Shown in pieces: positions 38,945 through 49,232 of a DNA stretch of 64,000 bases. Numbering within the stretch: position 1 is the first letter of the stretch; every line of letters starts with the position of its first letter. The position numbers and the translations under genes are program-made. This stretch comes from Vanilla planifolia. Its lineage: Eukaryota > Streptophyta > Magnoliopsida > Asparagales > Orchidaceae. The stretch spans positions 8,921,501 to 8,985,500 of the forward strand of contig CM043878.1 of NCBI GenBank assembly GCA_023846275.1, given 5' to 3'. Under the pieces are notes generated by a model, which was given only the letters and a program-made list of their open reading frames with translations, did no database searches and had not been told where the DNA came from.

Positions 38945-39850
38945 ATTTGAGCTCTCTATAAATAAAGATGCTTATCATGTTATAGGGAGATGAAAAAATG
39001 ATAGAATAAAAATTTATTTTGTTTGTATACTTTTATCTTCATGAACAAAGTATGTGTGCTCAACTCTGGTTGGAGAGATTCCAACTTTCTTTATGAGAGA
39101 CAAAGATCAAAGGTGAAAGACTTTCTATTGAGAGAGTTGGTAACTAAATCCCTTATGAGAGTTAAAGATTGAATGTGAGAGACCTCTCATAAGGAGAGTC
39201 AAAAACTAAACAAATTCTTACTTTTACTAATACCCAAACTTTCTTACTAACAAATCACCTCCACATCACTCTTTTATCGCTTTGGTACTCTAAATGCCAA
39301 CGCTTATGAAACTATAATATATCATCATAAAAAATATGTGCTCTTTCAACAATTTTAATTTTTTAGATAATAATCTAAAATTAAAATTACTCTTTGCTAT
39401 TAAAATACTTCACATATAATTTTTCTTAAATTATCTATTTTATATGTATGAAATTGAATGTGAAAAAAATTATTTTGTAAGATTTTATGCTTAATATTTA
39501 AGATGTAACCATCTACTCTATTCAATAATCAACATTATAGTTTTGAAATATTAATATTTGAATAATTCTAAAATATCATACATATCACCTAATCCTAATT
39601 AGTATATAGTATATTTTTATATTTTTTAATAATCTATTAAGCATCTCTAGTATTATAGGCTTTAATTTAGATTATAATAGAAGTTTAAATCTACCTTACA
39701 TCAATATCTATTGAGGGCAAAACTCACTTATGTCACGATAAAATAATAATAGAGGATAATATCTTAACATAATAAGAATGAGCTCACAATTATAATGGAT
39801 GACCAAGGGGTAAGGGTCTTCTAAATAAGAATGAGCTCACAATTATGCTT
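38945..39850 (+). repeat. Right arm of the large inverted repeat, LTR-like
   Basis: This arm carries ctctataaataaagatgctt at about 38953-38972, which resembles a TATA box in an LTR, then two related 55-60 bp blocks built on 'tatgagagacaaagat'. It matches the reverse complement of the left arm. The homology begins close to the TATA-like core; the segment between the chromodomain and this point (38440-38945) does not match the left arm's corresponding flank. Confidence 0.7.
39771..39846 (+). repeat. 23-bp direct repeat
   Basis: The sequence aataagaatgagctcacaat, followed by 'tat', occurs at 39771 and again at 39824, an offset of 53 bp, near the outer edge of the right inverted arm. Confidence 0.85.
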
Positions 39851-42800
39851 GATTTTATTTTAAAATCATGGATTTAATTCTTAATTATCATGCAAAAAAA
39901 CAAATCCAATTTATCAATTTCATGCTATCACTTATGTTGGAACCTTTTATTCGTGGGGAAGGAGTTTATGCTAATATAAATCATGTAAACTTCTATGATC
40001 TAGCATATACTTAATGAAATAGTGATAAATCTTATTGTTATCAAGAAGAAATCCTCAAAACCCTAATATGCAACTCTAAGGTAAAGAAAAGAATTGAGTA
40101 TACATTACTTATATTGAAATTTTATTAAGAGATGAATTAAGGAATGACTTAATTATGTTTTTTAATAATAACAATTGTCTTAATTAAGCCATTTTCTTCT
40201 CCTTATTAAAGAATTCTTGAGGAGGAATAACATTTATAGCATAAATATATTTTCACATCATCACTTGCAACTCTTAGTAATATAATTGATTCATAAACCT
40301 AGGTTTTAACTACATTTAATTTGTATAACCTTGAGGTTCATCTTACATTTGGCTATTTATAAGACTACACCAAAGGAATCTTCTTCTTCCTTAAAACCTT
40401 GAGATCACTACCTTCTTCCTTGCTCACGATCAAGCTTTCCTTCTCTTTGTCTTGCTCAAGGCAAAGCTTCCTTGTCTAAGGTATGACATCCTTGAAATAA
40501 GTCATAGTTAAGGTTTGCCTAAAACTCTAGCATAGGAACAACCTATGGCTTAAATACATGGTTCCCTCCTTGCAATCAAGGCTCTTTAAGGAATAAATGG
40601 CTAGGATAAGTTTCAAAGATCCAAGTGACATGTGCAGTTAATAACTAAGATTAAAAGAGTTCAATCACCCTCCAAAAGAACAAGCTAAATTCAAATTCCA
40701 ATTCCCTGTAAGAAACCTACAACCTAAGTTTCCTTATTTTGGTAAATTCATACCCTCTTAGATTTTCTCGTTCATATTTAACGTCAATTAGGGGATGCAG
40801 GGCTAACTTACCTTTAGAACTAGTTGACCTTAATGAGTAAACATATTATCTAAATTAATTACAATAGCATGTACGAACTTAGCTTAAAATAATAAAGATA
40901 AAGACACATAACATTTAGCCATGTCCTATCTAGGCTAGCCAAGGGTGAGAGGTATAACAAAAATCCCTTTGGAATGTTACAACTAAGCTATGTCATAGAA
41001 TAAGAATTGAGAGAGTAATTGATTTGCAAAGAAGTCAAGAGAAGGGATGAAAGCTAAAGAAGAAGTTGTGAGAGGAGGCAAGGTGAAGTAGGAGCTTCAA
41101 ATAGATTAGCTTTAGCAAGAGTCTTAAGGGTAGTGTCTTGAGGTGCAAGGAAGCTATGAAGCATTTGTTGGAGGAAGAGATCAACTAACACTATAAAGTA
41201 AAATAGAGAACTAGAGAGGAAAAGTAGGGCAGTTGCAATAGTGGAGGTTGTTGGAACTTGAAGAGAAGGGATTTGGGAAAGTGTTTGAGCTACTATAAGC
41301 ATGAGAAAATCAAGCAAGGTTGGTTTTTCATAATGTTTCCATAAGAAGTTTTGCTTCAATTTAGTTAAGCATGTAGGAAAAAGCTTAAATAGCTAGAAAG
41401 CTCTATTTTAAAGTTTTAAACTTAGGGTTGGTCTAATCCTTAAGGTTTTCATAGAATATTGATGTTCTTATTATTATTATTTACTTTGAGTCATAAGAAT
41501 TTACTTTGCATGAGGTGTAGAATCAATTTAAGTGGAGAAATATAGGAGAAATATGAGTTTTGAGAGTCTATTCAAGATGGATTTATGGTAAGCCAAGTCA
41601 ATATATAATACTTCAAGACAAGTGTATTACATCAGCCCAATAGATGAAATAGTCTCGAGCATGCAAAACGTTTAGTTGACGTACAATATTCCTAGCCTAA
41701 ACATATGATATATTGATTTTGTTGACATATGGTATATTTGAGTTATGTCCAATAAGTATGGAATGTAATATTTTAGAGATTTGATTAAAAAAATAAAAAG
41801 AATATTATGAATGAAAAAATGAGCATATTTAAGACATCTCAAGGGCACGAAGATGTATTTAAGTAATTACTTTTAGAAATTCAAAAATAATTATTATGTA
41901 ATTGTTAATTTGATTTGAGCTTATAAAAAGGGAGAAAAAATTTTAATCATCCTTTAAAATAAGTAAGTTTATCAATTTAATATTATGATAAGTGTTTTCA
42001 AAGTTTTGACATTTGTTAAAATTATAAAAAATATTGATAATTATCTAAAGAAATTACAAGTTCTAAAAGGAGAGAAAAAACTTCAAATATGAAGTACAAA
42101 TTTTTATGAATCTAATGATACAAATTTAATGTAAGTTAGATATTAATCAATATTTAAATGAATGGTTAAAATTATAGGTAAAATATTAATAATTTAATTT
42201 ATATAATTTTTATAGAAAAATTATTAAAATACTCAATATTGTCAAAAAATTATAAAACTTTTATGACAAATAATATATTTTGTTAAAAAACTAGCTAATA
42301 CAAATTTTGTGAAAACTAGAATGTCATAATTATAAAATAAAATATCAAATTTGTATAAAAAATAATATTCATTAAATATTTATATAAATTCATAAAAAAA
42401 TTTATTAACAATAGAAAATAATATTAAAAATTTATAAAAATGATGTCTTATAGAGTTTTTGAAGAACATAATGTTTTACAATTAGATGATAAATTTTCAG
42501 AAGATGATTAGATAAAAAAATAAAAAAAATTAATCAATATGAAAATTTTAATTAAAACTTAAAACTAGTGCATGCATAATATGTTAGATAATATATATTG
42601 TATATTTCTACTCAAGATGAAGTGAAACAATTATAGCTCTTTTCTTGTTTCTACTCAATTCAATTCTCATTCTCAATAGAATAATTTGTTATGATCTCAA
42701 AGTTAAATATTATTTATTAACATCTTTAAATAGTTTATTTCTCACTATTTTCTATTAATACACCCTTTTAAATTTAAAAATCAAGATTTTCTATAAACAT

Positions 42801-44190
42801 GATTTAATTCAACCTAGTTAAGAACTAAATCTTTAGCAAAATCTCTAAAAAAGACAAAGAACACCAACCTTATTTGATCCCCTCATCCTTATAATAATTA
42901 GAACTTCTTCTAGGAGCACTTAATTCTCCTTCTTTATTTTCATAGCTTCCTTTGTTCTTATTAATCCAACTATTATCTTAGCTTTTTGTTATTGTTTTTT
43001 TTTTCTTTCGACCTTTTCCTCTTAGATTTCCTTGCTACAACTACCAACTTTTCTTGCTTTTTTTTTGTCTCTCCATTAGGCCTCGTAGTCTCCTATTAGC
43101 TTTGCCTCCAACAAGTTCTTCCCTTGCTTATCCACCTTAAAGTGATAAGCAAAGAAATTTCCTAAAATACCTTAGTCATCTTGTTTAATTAAAGGAAATA
43201 AAGCCATAATTTTGATCTTTTAATTCTTTTTATTTTACAAAATTGATCATAAATTTAATAGAGTTTTAAAAGATCACAAAATAAATACCAATTTTTTTAT
43301 ATTAAGTTTTATCTAACAATATATTTAATTTTAAATTTTGAGTTATTTAGTAAAATGTCATATTTTTTAGATGTAATTAAAATATTAATATTTGATTTTA
43401 ACATTTTAAATTTTTAAAATATTAATTTTATTACATCAAATACCAATATTACAAATTTATACACATAAATTTCTCAATTACACATATTACATGCAAAACA
43501 AATTCCTTAGACTTACAATTTTTGTTGCCAAATAAGGTTAATCTAACATGTTCTTGCATAACTATATCTCTTAAATTGGCTCTTTGCTTACCATTGTTGC
43601 CATCATATCAATAACCAAGCTTATAAAATGTTTAAAGTGAAAAGTTAATTTGATCTCACATGTCAAGGTAAAGGCTACCAACTAATTCAATGGGTGCAAG
43701 GATTAATTGCACACAATGCAAAGTTGCTTGACTTGCTATCAAAGACCAAAGGTCAAGCTTCCTTTAGTTTCCCAAACCCCGAGTAGTTAGGCCAACTATA
43801 TTCAAAAATTAAAATCGTTGTTCTAGATTTAATAAGGTATGAAATCAAATCACTAACTTGATCTCACAAGTCAAGATCCAAACAATTAACCAACTCAATA
43901 ATAGCAAGGGCCGAAAACTTGTAATGATACCGACAATCAAGAGGTTGTTTGGCTAATCAATTAGATCAATCAAAGTCACTATATCAAAATTGCAATTTTA
44001 TGAGTCAATTTAGTCATGTTAATTCACACAATATGCATAAGTAAACTACCTCTTAATAAGTTTATAATTAATAATTTTGACTTAAATTACTTATTTAAAT
44101 AATATAAATTTAGGAAAATAAAAAATATTTTAGAAGATTGACTGTTAAAAATTTGAAATAAAATATTTTACACATTTAATAATTTATACC
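39851..44190. other. AT-rich intergenic region, right part
   Basis: No gene is supported. The open frame at 41054-41359 (minus) is leucine- and serine-rich and matches no family I know. Around 43646-43700 and 43855-43910 a degenerate repeat (tgatctcac-a-gtcaag, then 'ccaact-aattcaa') recurs about 210 bp apart. Confidence 0.5.
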
Positions 44191-45341
44191 ATCGGATGGC
44201 CCCAAGGCGATTACGGCCCGGCTCGATCATCAACAAAGCCCTATCTGTTGCCTGCGAACTTGTCGTCCTTCGATTTCCCAGCTTTCGATCCTCCAGGCCA
44301 GGCTTGTTCAGGAGGCTGCAAGAAGAACCGGCGAGCATGTCGCTGGTGTGAATGTGATGGTGGCTCCTTTTCCTCTCGTCCAACGTCCTTTCGTTTTTCC
44401 CTGCGATCTCTTGCATTGAAGCCATTGGGATCAATCAGCTTTTCAGGTCCCCTCTTTCACCTTTTCTCATTTCGGGTTACACCGGATTTTCAATTAGTGG
44501 TGATTTTCCTGCTTTCAGTGATTTGCTCTTTTGGTGACCACCTTGAAATCAAGAAATTTTGCATTTTTGGTGGTCCTTTGGTGGTGATCATTGCCTAGGT
44601 GATAAAAGTCATTTCTTATCCACTCTTTCATCTCCAGTCCAGATTCTCATTTTTTAAGAATTAATTGAGTTGAACGGATGGCAATATACATCGTTAGAAA
44701 CGGTTGATACTTTATCGATTCTCCCATTAGGAGATGCTTGGGAGCACATCTTATTTTGTTTTCGACATTTGCAGTTTACTATTTGTCGTTGTTTTCCAAT
44801 TGCATGCTCTAAACAACATCAACCTCACTGCATTGCCAAGTATTATGTTCTTCTGGTACATTGGAGTTAGTAATTTAGGTCTTTCAATGTTTCAGGATTA
44901 GGCAGGTTAACCAGAGCCGGATCTGCAATCGACCCAAATGCTGTTCAGGTTGGATAAAAAATTTTCTTATTGGGCCTAACCTGAATCCAATCTTTGATTA
45001 AAACACGCTTGGCTTTTTAGAAACCCCAAGACCCATTCCATCTGTAAGTAATAAGATATTATTGGAGCAGAAATTAAAATGTAAACTTCTAAGGATATAT
45101 GGTGCAAGATTTATGATATTGTTAATTATTAAACTATATTACTATTGGGTAATGGCTCAACCAATTACCCAATCAATTGAGATGCCTGATGCCATTTACT
45201 TTCCTCTTTGGTCATTTTCTTGCCTGCATATGAATAGTTTACTCATCATAATGCTTTGTTGTTCTTGCCAGGTTGTGTTTGTGGGCATTTGTGCTGTCTT
45301 TGTATGCATGACAATCAGCATTAATAGGCTATTAGCAAATA
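44190..45341 (+). other. Probable leader region of the YTH gene
   Basis: From about 44190 to 44600 the base composition rises sharply in GC relative to the flanks, as in a plant promoter or first noncoding exon. A good acceptor (cttgccag, ending at 45271) lies 70 bp before the ATG at 45342, so a 5' UTR intron is likely. The first-exon boundaries are not fixed. The open frames 44248-44598 and 44168-44434 lack family motifs. Confidence 0.5.
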
Positions 45342-48300
45342 ATGGCTGCTGAAGGGACATTTGTTAGTCTTGATACATCTTTGCCGCAATGGAAATATAT
45401 TGAGAAAAAGGTTTCCTCAGAGTCTGAAGCAATGCCAAATTCTTCAAGTATTTTGGAATCCGACACTGAAGTTTTAAAAGCTGTACTTGATTGTCTACAT
45501 GAATCAAGTGCCGATAATTCTACGTTACAACCTTTGGAGGCAGAAAAGGTGCGAGGGAAGTCAATTTCTATTCAAAGGTTGCCGAATGAAACTGTTGTTA
45601 CAAGTAATGTAGTTGTCTCTAAGCCATTTGCTTCAAGGCCTAGTCATTTCGGTTCGTCATCCAACTTTCATGGTCGACCTTTCAACTCTTTTAATAAGGT
45701 AAAATTAATAAAAATCTTGCTGTGCTTCACCTTTTTTATGGATTACATGTTTGTATTTGATACTTGTTTTTTTTTTTTTTTTTTTTTTGCATTATCTATT
45801 TGGTAATACACAGTATCCCACTATAGAGGTGGTTCTCTTGCATTGACCTTGGCATTTGATTGCAAAAGTTTCATGTCTTTTAAACATTGCAATGATGCTA
45901 ATTAACTTTCATGTATTTTATCACATGTTTGAGTTGCTTAGGTGGCATTTATTTTGTTATACTTGTGTGCTAGTTGTGTGAAATTAGTTAGATGTTTTTT
46001 TAATCATTGCTTCTTATTTCTCAGATGCATGCTTTGAAGTTCTGATTGTTGCTGAAGTTTATTCTATATGATACTTGGTGCAATTGTCTTTGTTTTTTGA
46101 CTTCTGAAAAATATTGTTGATGCTTAGTTTTCAAAGGCATTTTAAATTGTCATAACTAATCTTAATGCATACCTACAAATCAGTTTCAGGCTCCAAAACA
46201 GACTCATGGTAGACTTCCCTTAAATGATACCAAAGGATACCACATTTCAGCAAAGATGCACTCATCATATGATCCTGTCTGGGGGAGACAGTTTAGCAGA
46301 ACTCCTGAAGGTTCGGATGAATTAGTTCGTGGTCCTCGTGCCACCAGGGTTCATTTTCCTTCATCTGCAGAAAAGAATGATTTGACGCCATTAATCCAAA
46401 GAGACCAGTTTAACAGGTCAGATTTCCAGATTAACCATGATCAAGCCAAGTTCTTTATGATAAAATCTTATAGTGAGGATGACATTCACAAAAGCATCAA
46501 GTATAATGTTTGGGCAAGCACACCAAATGGAAACAAAAAGTTGGAAGCTGCTTTCAGGGAAGCAGAAAAATTGATGATAGAGAAAGGCACAAAATGCCCA
46601 ATATTTTTATTCTTTTCGGTGAGTTCCAATTGAATGACATTTTACTTGAATAAAAAATAGCAATATGGAAGCTATACTGTTAAACTATAATTATCCATGT
46701 TTTAAGAATGCAATGAAATGCAACAAGAAGATGTTCTGAAGTTATGTTCTGGCTAAATTTCAGGTAAATGGAAGTCGGCAGTTTGTTGGTTTGGCTGAGA
46801 TGATTGGCCCAGTTGATTTTGAGAAGACTATGGACTTTTGGCAAACTGATAAATGGGGTGGATTTTTCCCAGTGAAGTGGCACATAGTAAAGGACATTCC
46901 AAATTCGTACTTTCAAAAGGTCACACTTGAAAATAATGGTAATAAACCAGTAACATTCAGCAGAGATACACAAGAGGTAATGCATTCTTTTATAGCACCA
47001 ATGCTCTTCATACCACATTTTCACCTAATGAAAATATGTTCAAATTTAGCCTTAATGACATGCAAGAAAGGGTTTTAGGCTTGCAAGTTTTGTGCTTGTG
47101 CAACCTTCTTGGTTAGGTGTAGGAGTTTTTTTTTGCAGTGCGAAACTTTTCTTTTGCTTTCTGAAGAGCCATTTGATGGAAATCCTAAAAGGTATTTTGG
47201 AAAGGGGTCCATGTTGGAGGCTTTTTGGAAGAAAAATGGTTAGCATTACTTATGTGGAAATTTTAAGAACTTATGCAATTTAGGTGTTAGATGGGGGTTA
47301 GATTTGTTTGTATTTAGGGGCAATAGGCAAAGAGCTTCTTATTGTTGTTGGATTACATCAACTCAGCTTTTAAGTTCCGAATTTTGCGTTTTTTATGAAT
47401 GTTTATATTGGCCTCCTTTGATCTATGCCATAGTTTATGCTTTTACCACTCATTTCATCTTTTAGATAAAACTTGAATAATTTGGCAAAAGTTGAGTTTA
47501 CGAATACAATCTTGTTGGTTATGTGATGTGTTTTTGTAGATTTATAATTATCTATAGATTGCAATTCGGGTTTGTACTTACAAGTTGTGTGCTTGTTTAT
47601 ACTTTTTTTGCAAATATAGAAATTTGTCTGGCTGTCTAAAGTTTTCCTTTTGCTTTCTGAATACCCATCTGATAAAGAGACCCTCGAAATGTGCTAAGAG
47701 GAACCTTGTTTTGTAGGATTTTTGAAAGAAAATGTAGTTTGCATTGCTTTTATGGAGTTATTAGAAGCAGATGTAATTTAGGTGCAAAGATATTTGTATA
47801 TAAGGGTGATTCCCAAATAGCTTCCTATTTCAATTAGAGTACAACAACTAAACTCCAAGTTCAAATTTTTGTATGTGTTTTGTTTTAGTGGCCACAGTGA
47901 AGTATGCCATTGTATATCTTTTACCATTCGTTAGATCTCGTTGAGAAAACTTGATGAGTGTCCAAGGTAAAAATTGGGTTTTAGAGTACAATATTGGAAT
48001 CTAAGTGGGTTTTGTTTTAATAATTTAGAAATTAACTAGAGATTGCATGGCTTTTATGGTAGAAGACCTTGTGGATGAATAAGTGGTTTGGATATCTTAG
48101 TCTATATCCTTTAGAATGGTGGTGGAGTGTCGTCACCTGGGAGATCCCAAGTAAGATTGCATCTACTGTGATTGATTGATCAAAAAGCTTTACCCGAAAG
48201 GCTTGCATTGAGGATAGAAAATATCATTTGTTTGTGGAATATTGCTTATCAAGACAAGAAGCATCACGCATTAACATTTATGAGGATGTTAAGATGGATG

Positions 48301-49232
48301 GAAAGATTATCAATAGAAGATTATAGTAAAAAACTGCGATGATTTAGCTTTCAATAAGCTCAGAAAAGTCTATTTCGGCAGTTGGAAATGCAAAAGTATA
48401 GGCTTGGAAGAAGATGGAATAGTTATTGGAATTTTTTTTGAGAAGGTTTCAAGATATAAAAACAAAGGAGCACAACAATTGACAAAAAGGAAAGATGCCA
48501 TATATTTTGAGGTTAATTATTTGTTTTGTGATATAGCAAGTGATTTGTATGACCTTAATTAGTTTAAAACTCATTAACTTTTAGTATTTAACCATATTGT
48601 TATTCTTTTTATAGTATTTCAGTCTTCAATCCTACAGATAGGGTTTCTACAAGACCTTGGAATGTTGCAATCAAAGGAAATTTGCTATAAGTTCAACATT
48701 TTTTTTTTTCATTAATGCAACTTTCTTGTGAACTTTCTTTTATACTTACTGTACCAATGATGTTTTATCCCTGCAGATAGGGCTTCCACAAGGGCTTAAA
48801 ATGCTGCAATTTTTCAAGAGCTACCCTTTGGCAAGGTCTTTATTAGATGATTTTGATTTCTATGAACGTAGAGAGAAGTCATTGAATGAATCAAGAAGCC
48901 ACCAAAAATATTCACAGAGAGAGATGCATTCTGAAAGCTGTATGGTAAGCACTTGTTACTATCTTTTAACTTGTTAAATCTAAATGTTTTGTAATGTATT
49001 GTAATTCTCTTAGCCTGTAAGTTCTTTAGTGTTTTATTTTTTTCTTTATATGACACATTCTTTTCATTCTAAGCAGACGAATTTGGAAGGTGTTTTTGAT
49101 CGGATGAGTGTCTTAGGTGAACAGAGGCCTTCACATCATGCGGATTCTTCATCAATCAACATCCCAAGAAGATCATCATATAACACTAACAGATTAAATA
49201 GTGTAGCACCTCAATTTCTTGGCAGAACTTGA
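45342..49232 (+). CDS. YTH-domain m6A reader (ECT family), five coding exons
   Basis: This is an RNA-binding protein of the plant ECT family that recognises N6-methyladenosine in mRNA. Coding exons: 45342-45698, 46184-46618, 46764-46976, 48777-48944 and 49077-49232 (TGA). All introns are GT-AG, phase 0, giving 442 residues. The start is backed by an in-frame TAG at 45333. The YTH domain spans about residues 207-365: [20 protein letters not shown], then the cage tryptophans W229 (YNVWAST), W290 (DFWQTD) and W295 ([12 protein letters not shown]), then [11 protein letters not shown] and [12 protein letters not shown]. The N-terminal 200 residues are Ser-rich and lack the long Tyr/Pro/Gln-rich tract of the larger ECT proteins, so this is a short member. 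Exon 2 could instead begin at 46190 (tandem acceptors cag-tttcag), adding or dropping two residues. Cytosolic location is inferred from the family. Confidence 0.93.
45767..45788 (+). repeat. Poly(T) tract in YTH intron 1
   Basis: About 22 consecutive T, 70 bp downstream of the first coding exon's donor. It is too far from the acceptor to be the polypyrimidine tract. Confidence 0.95.
47079..48050 (+). repeat. Tandem duplication in YTH intron 3, about 494-bp unit
   Basis: Copy 1 is 47079-47572 and copy 2 about 47573-48050, directly adjacent. Shared landmarks at an offset of 494-496 bp include acaagtt-tgtgcttgt, tgctttctga (47155 and 47651), 'tgcaatttaggtg', 'tatgccat-gtttatgcttttaccattc' and 'tagattgcaa/tgg'. 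Divergence is substantial. It accounts for over half of this 1,800-bp intron. Confidence 0.8.
48630..48690 (+). pseudogene. Degenerate copy of YTH exon 4 start in the intron
   Basis: The sequence cctacag/atagggtttctacaa (48631-48651), continuing 'gaccttggaatgttgcaatc', repeats the true acceptor and exon start ctgcag/atagggcttccacaa (48771-48791) with 'gggcttaaaatgctgcaat'. The offset is 139 bp. It keeps an intact AG acceptor but diverges after about 35 bp. Confidence 0.75.

Noticed and set aside
36480..39850. Inverted repeat as a CRISPR-like or viral structure
   Set aside because: Arms are long, diverged and LTR-like; the interior matches a chromovirus, so a transposon origin is sufficient.
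39935..40953. A second solo LTR (tgttggaacc ... ggtataaca) with a TATA-like core at about 40360
   Set aside because: The flanking bases give no target duplication and the ends are only loosely inverted.
41054..41359. Minus-strand 101-residue leucine-rich frame as a membrane protein gene
   Set aside because: No homology recognised, no promoter or splice support, and no conserved pattern.
44168..44598. Coding frames in the GC-rich leader of the YTH gene
   Set aside because: No family motif, overlap on both strands, and position upstream of a supported start make them leader sequence.
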